Shown here: positions 61,977 to 64,000 of the stretch, piece after piece
Position numbering within the stretch: the stretch's first letter is position 1
Layout: each line of letters begins with the position of its first letter
Source of the DNA: Bacillota bacterium
GTDB taxonomy: Bacteria > Bacillota > Clostridia > Lachnospirales > Lachnospiraceae
Length of the DNA: 64,000 nt
Direction of reading: 5' to 3'
NCBI GenBank assembly: GCA_023439125.1
Contig: JAEXOU010000005.1
Span: 872,569-936,568 of the forward strand
Translations under genes and position numbers: made by a program
Notes under the pieces: model-generated
What the model saw: the letters and a program-made list of their open reading frames with translations, nothing else
Databases searched by the model: none
Told to the model about the DNA's origin: nothing

Positions 61977-63287
61977 TTACTGTGTTAGTACTTTGTCCAT
62001 AGCTGCTACCGCTTCTTTTAATGCATCTGCTGGAGTTGCACCACCGTTAATAACTTTTTCAAACATAGGAATCATAACATCATTATCAATCTGACTTGCT
62101 AATGAATAACCTAGATTATAAGCACGTCCAATTTCTGTTGCTACAGATATAGAGTTCAATACTTCGTCGTTCTTAATATCAGTATCTTCTGCGAGTGTTT
62201 TAGACCATACAGGGAAACCATTTCTTTGAGACCATTCTTTTAGAACTGCATCACTAAGCCAATATTTCATAAACTTATAAGCTGCTTGTTTCTTAGCTTC
62301 ATCTGTTCCCTTTGGAATTACATAGCTACATCCACCAGCTGGTGAGAACGCACCCGCACTACCTGCCACGCAAGGAGCAATTCCAAAGTTAATTCCTTGT
62401 GCTCTTAAACCATTGATTTGCCATGGACCACTCATGTACATAGCAATCTGGCCAGCTTGTAGCATTGTATCCGCTTCAGCACCTGTGATATTAAGTGGTG
62501 TTACTTTTTTATTCACTGCTAAATCTTGTAACCATTCTAAGGTTTTTAGGTTTGCTTCGGAATCCAACAAGTTTTTATTGGTATTTGGGTCATCAGCATC
62601 TCCACCATTTGCCCATAAAAATTGCATATAGGTAGCATTGGTTGGTAAAGCTAGACCATATTGATTCTTAGAAGCATCTGTTAATTTCACTGCATAATCT
62701 GCAAGTTCGTCCAAGGTGCTAGGTGGTGTATTTGGATCAAGACCAGCTGCTTCAAACAAATCTTTATTCCAGTATAAATAGCTAACATTGTATTGCATTG
62801 GTGTACCATATAACTTACCGTCTACATAAGATAATTCAGTTACATTTTCTAAGAAGTTGCTTTTGTCTACACCTGTTGTCTCCCAGAAATCACTAATATC
62901 CTCAAGTGAGTCATTGCTAACGTAAGGTGCAATATTCTCTACTCCAAATAAAACTAACTCAGGTGCTGTTTTTGTCGCAATAGCTGCTGGAAGCTTCTGT
63001 TGCAATGTGTCGTTTGGCATGATGTCCATCTCAATTTTGATGTTGTCAGTATTTGTTGCATTGTACTTGTCTACAATTTCTCGTAGAATATCTCCATCTG
63101 ATCCTGTGAATACGTTCCAGAACTGAAGTGTAATAGGTTCCCCATCTACCTTTTCTTCTACTTTTTCTTCAGTCGTTGTCTTTGGTGTTTCATCCGTTGT
63201 TGTTTGTGGTGTGCTCTTACTTGTACACCCAGTTAACAGCATGGAAATGGTTAATGTTGATAATGCTGCACGTAATAATTTTTTCAT
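61977..63287 (-). CDS. sugar ABC transporter substrate-binding lipoprotein
   Basis: About 436 residues from the ATG at 63285-63287 behind GGAGG; the 28-residue frame extension before it has no site. Signal peptide ending LLTGC (lipobox), a Thr/Lys/Glu linker, then a family 1 extracellular binding domain (PITLQFWNVFTGSDGD, YGTPMQYNVSYLYWNKDLFEAAGLDPN, GPWQINGLRAQGINFGIAPC). Delivers an oligosaccharide to the two permeases; the neighbouring GH51 and GH43 genes suggest an arabino-oligosaccharide. First gene of the operon. Confidence 0.94.
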   Translation of the reverse strand: MKKLLRAALSTLTISMLLTGCTSKSTPQTTTDETPKTTTEEKVEEKVDGEPITLQFWNVFTGSDGDILREIVDKYNATNTDNIKIEMDIMPNDTLQQKLPAAIATKTAPELVLFGVENIAPYVSNDSLEDISDFWETTGVDKSNFLENVTELSYVDGKLYGTPMQYNVSYLYWNKDLFEAAGLDPNTPPSTLDELADYAVKLTDASKNQYGLALPTNATYMQFLWANGGDADDPNTNKNLLDSEANLKTLEWLQDLAVNKKVTPLNITGAEADTMLQAGQIAMYMSGPWQINGLRAQGINFGIAPCVAGSAGAFSPAGGCSYVIPKGTDEAKKQAAYKFMKYWLSDAVLKEWSQRNGFPVWSKTLAEDTDIKNDEVLNSISVATEIGRAYNLGYSLASQIDNDVMIPMFEKVINGGATPADALKEAVAAMDKVLTQ

Positions 63288-63355
63288 ATACCTACCTCCT
63301 AATTCGTATTTTAGAAAATTCTTCTGTAAACTATCTTTTGTATAAATCACGTTGT

Positions 63356-63367
63356 GTACACGTGTAC
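63356..63367. promoter_or_regulatory. LacI-type operator palindrome, leader copy
   Basis: GTACACGTGTAC, a 12-bp perfect palindrome with the central CG typical of LacI-family operators, about 70 bases before the binding-protein ATG and 98 bases from the other copy. Confidence 0.65.
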
Positions 63368-63453
63368 TCACCTTAAAAATTATAGAGAACTTCTTCCACT
63401 CTATCTATGAGTGTCATTCATTCTCACTTTCAGCCTTGCATTGTTGCCGTTGC

Positions 63454-63465
63454 GTTCACGTGTAC
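63454..63465. promoter_or_regulatory. LacI-type operator palindrome, start-site copy
   Basis: GTTCACGTGTAC, 11 of 12 identical to the leader copy, begins 14 bases after the -10 box and so covers the start of transcription. Confidence 0.65.
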
Positions 63466-63479
63466 TCTTTACAATTATT

Positions 63480-63507
63480 ATTATACATAATTATATTTTA
63501 TTGTCAA
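63480..63507 (-). promoter_or_regulatory. promoter of the arabinoside operon
   Basis: Minus strand TTGACA (63502-63507) and TATAAT (63480-63485), both exact, spacer 16 bases, followed at once by an operator-like palindrome. The leader to the binding-protein gene is about 185 bases. Confidence 0.85.
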
Positions 63508-63552
63508 TATCTTTTCCAAAAAAAAATAAAAATTTGGTATATATGGAAAAAA

Positions 63553-63649
63553 GTGTTTTGCTTGCAAAACACTCGCGCCAAACGCGGTCGCGTAAGCGAC
63601 ATCTTCCTATCGCGCTTGTGTGCATCATAGCGTCCATCCTTTTGGACTC
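63553..63649. repeat. family B repeat, copy 2
   Basis: 97 bases, differing at three positions from 10868-10964. Here it stands directly upstream of the arabinoside operon promoter and is followed by A4. The short ORFs read through it are repeat translations. Confidence 0.85.
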
Positions 63650-63660
63650 TTTTGTTATTA

Positions 63661-63870
63661 GAGGCTGTTTCATAATGTAACAGCCCTCGCAACTTTGTTA
63701 GCGTTTGTGACTTCATCTCCTATCCTAAAGAAAGAGGACACATGTATATTTTCGAAGGCCTTACAAGTCCCACACGTTCTTTGTGGGCTTGTGAGCATAG
63801 CGCGCCGTAGAAAATATACATGTGTCCTCTTTCTTCTTCATAATAAAAAATCACAAACGCCTAGCAAACA
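63661..63870. repeat. family A palindromic element (A4)
   Basis: A 26-base perfect arm (63728-63753 with 63810-63835; AAGAAAGAGGACACATG outermost) around the core GCCTTACAAGTCCC...GTGGGCTTGTGAGCATAGCGCGCCG. Beyond the arm, AGCGTTTGTGA and TCACAAACGC add a further pair. Confidence 0.87.
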
Positions 63871-63874
63871 AACA

Positions 63875-64000
63875 GGGGCTGTCGCACTAGCTGAATATTG
63901 TATAAAAGAATGAAGGACGATGGTATTTTTCGGAGTGCCTTACAAGTCCCCACACGCACTTTGTGGGGCTTGTGAGCGTAGCGCGCCGAAGAAAATATAC
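63875..64000. repeat. family A palindromic element, cut by window edge (A5)
   Basis: Begins AGGGGCTGTCGCACTAGCTG, followed by GAATGAAGGACGATGGTATT (left arm), then the CGGAGTGCCTTACAAGTCCC core. The right arm lies beyond the window. Nothing else is recognised in 63650-64000. Confidence 0.8.

Noticed and set aside
63491..63716. Overlapping short ORFs on the minus strand at 63.5-63.7 kb
   Set aside because: They run through repeat B2 and start of A4, have no ribosome-binding sites and match the repeat-derived peptide.
1..64000. tRNA, rRNA, CRISPR arrays and prophage
   Set aside because: Read for but none recognised; short tRNAs could be missed without a scan such as tRNAscan-SE.

Overview
The window is a low-GC, Gram-positive, spore-forming chromosome segment. 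It carries sigK, spoIIP, gpr and a GerA-family germination gene, a CIRCE-controlled hrcA-grpE-dnaK-dnaJ cluster, RNase J, ireB, mtaB and a PyrK/PyrD-type dihydroorotate dehydrogenase, plus plant-cell-wall sugar genes (GH31 alpha-xylosidase, GH51 and GH43 arabinofuranosidase-type enzymes with an ABC sugar importer). Together these point to an anaerobic Clostridia member, most likely Lachnospiraceae close to Lachnoclostridium (Clostridium) phytofermentans. The genus-level placement is from memory of gene content and is not verified by a search. Nearly all genes lie on the minus strand; sigK, the HPr-like gene, rpsT and the GerA-family gene are on the plus strand. I saw no rRNA, tRNA, CRISPR array, prophage or transposase.

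Layout. 1-3.2 kb: partial galK, a 49-residue membrane protein, pyrE and pyrD-pyrK. 3.3-7.5 kb: VanZ-like protein, HAD phosphatase, alpha/beta hydrolase, M23 peptidase. 7.7-8.3 kb: sigK without a pro-sequence. 8.5-9.3 kb: a two-gene cassette of unknown function with a consensus promoter overlapped by paired operator-like repeats. 9.5-24.7 kb: RNA-biology genes (trhP, trmR, RNase J, ruvX, ireB, mtaB, thiI with its cysteine desulfurase, rsmE, an ABC-F ATPase) with a Fur-family regulator. 24.9-25.1 kb: a candidate non-coding RNA. 26-33 kb: prmA and the heat-shock operon. 33-41 kb: accessory genes (small membrane proteins, a B12-type radical SAM enzyme, hemW, GNAT, a chemotaxis receptor, an immunity-like gene next to a possible toxin remnant). 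41.5-46.6 kb: lepA, spoIIP, gpr and divergent rpsT. 46.8-56 kb: ttcA, an oxidoreductase, alpha-xylosidase, a zinc-ribbon membrane protein, the GerA-family protein, MATE, DUF1801 and an amidase. 56.5-63.5 kb: an arabinoside uptake and cleavage operon with a LacI regulator and two operator-like palindromes.

How the genes work together. Much of the window is the conserved Firmicute series rpsT / gpr-spoIIP-lepA-hemW-hrcA-grpE-dnaK-dnaJ-prmA-rsmE-mtaB, interrupted by insertions. thiI and its neighbouring desulfurase form a tRNA sulfur pathway. trmR and trhP together would make 5-methoxyuridine at the tRNA wobble position. The terminal sugar operon imports arabinose-containing oligosaccharides, cleaves them inside the cell, and is probably controlled by its own LacI repressor.

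The most unusual material is intergenic. At least four families of repeated, strongly palindromic elements (called A, B, C and D here) occupy many gaps over about 300 bp and several smaller ones. In families A, C and D the hairpin arms differ in sequence between copies yet stay self-complementary within each copy. This is visible covariation and indicates that the folded form is maintained. Several copies sit exactly where the ancestral operons have been split.
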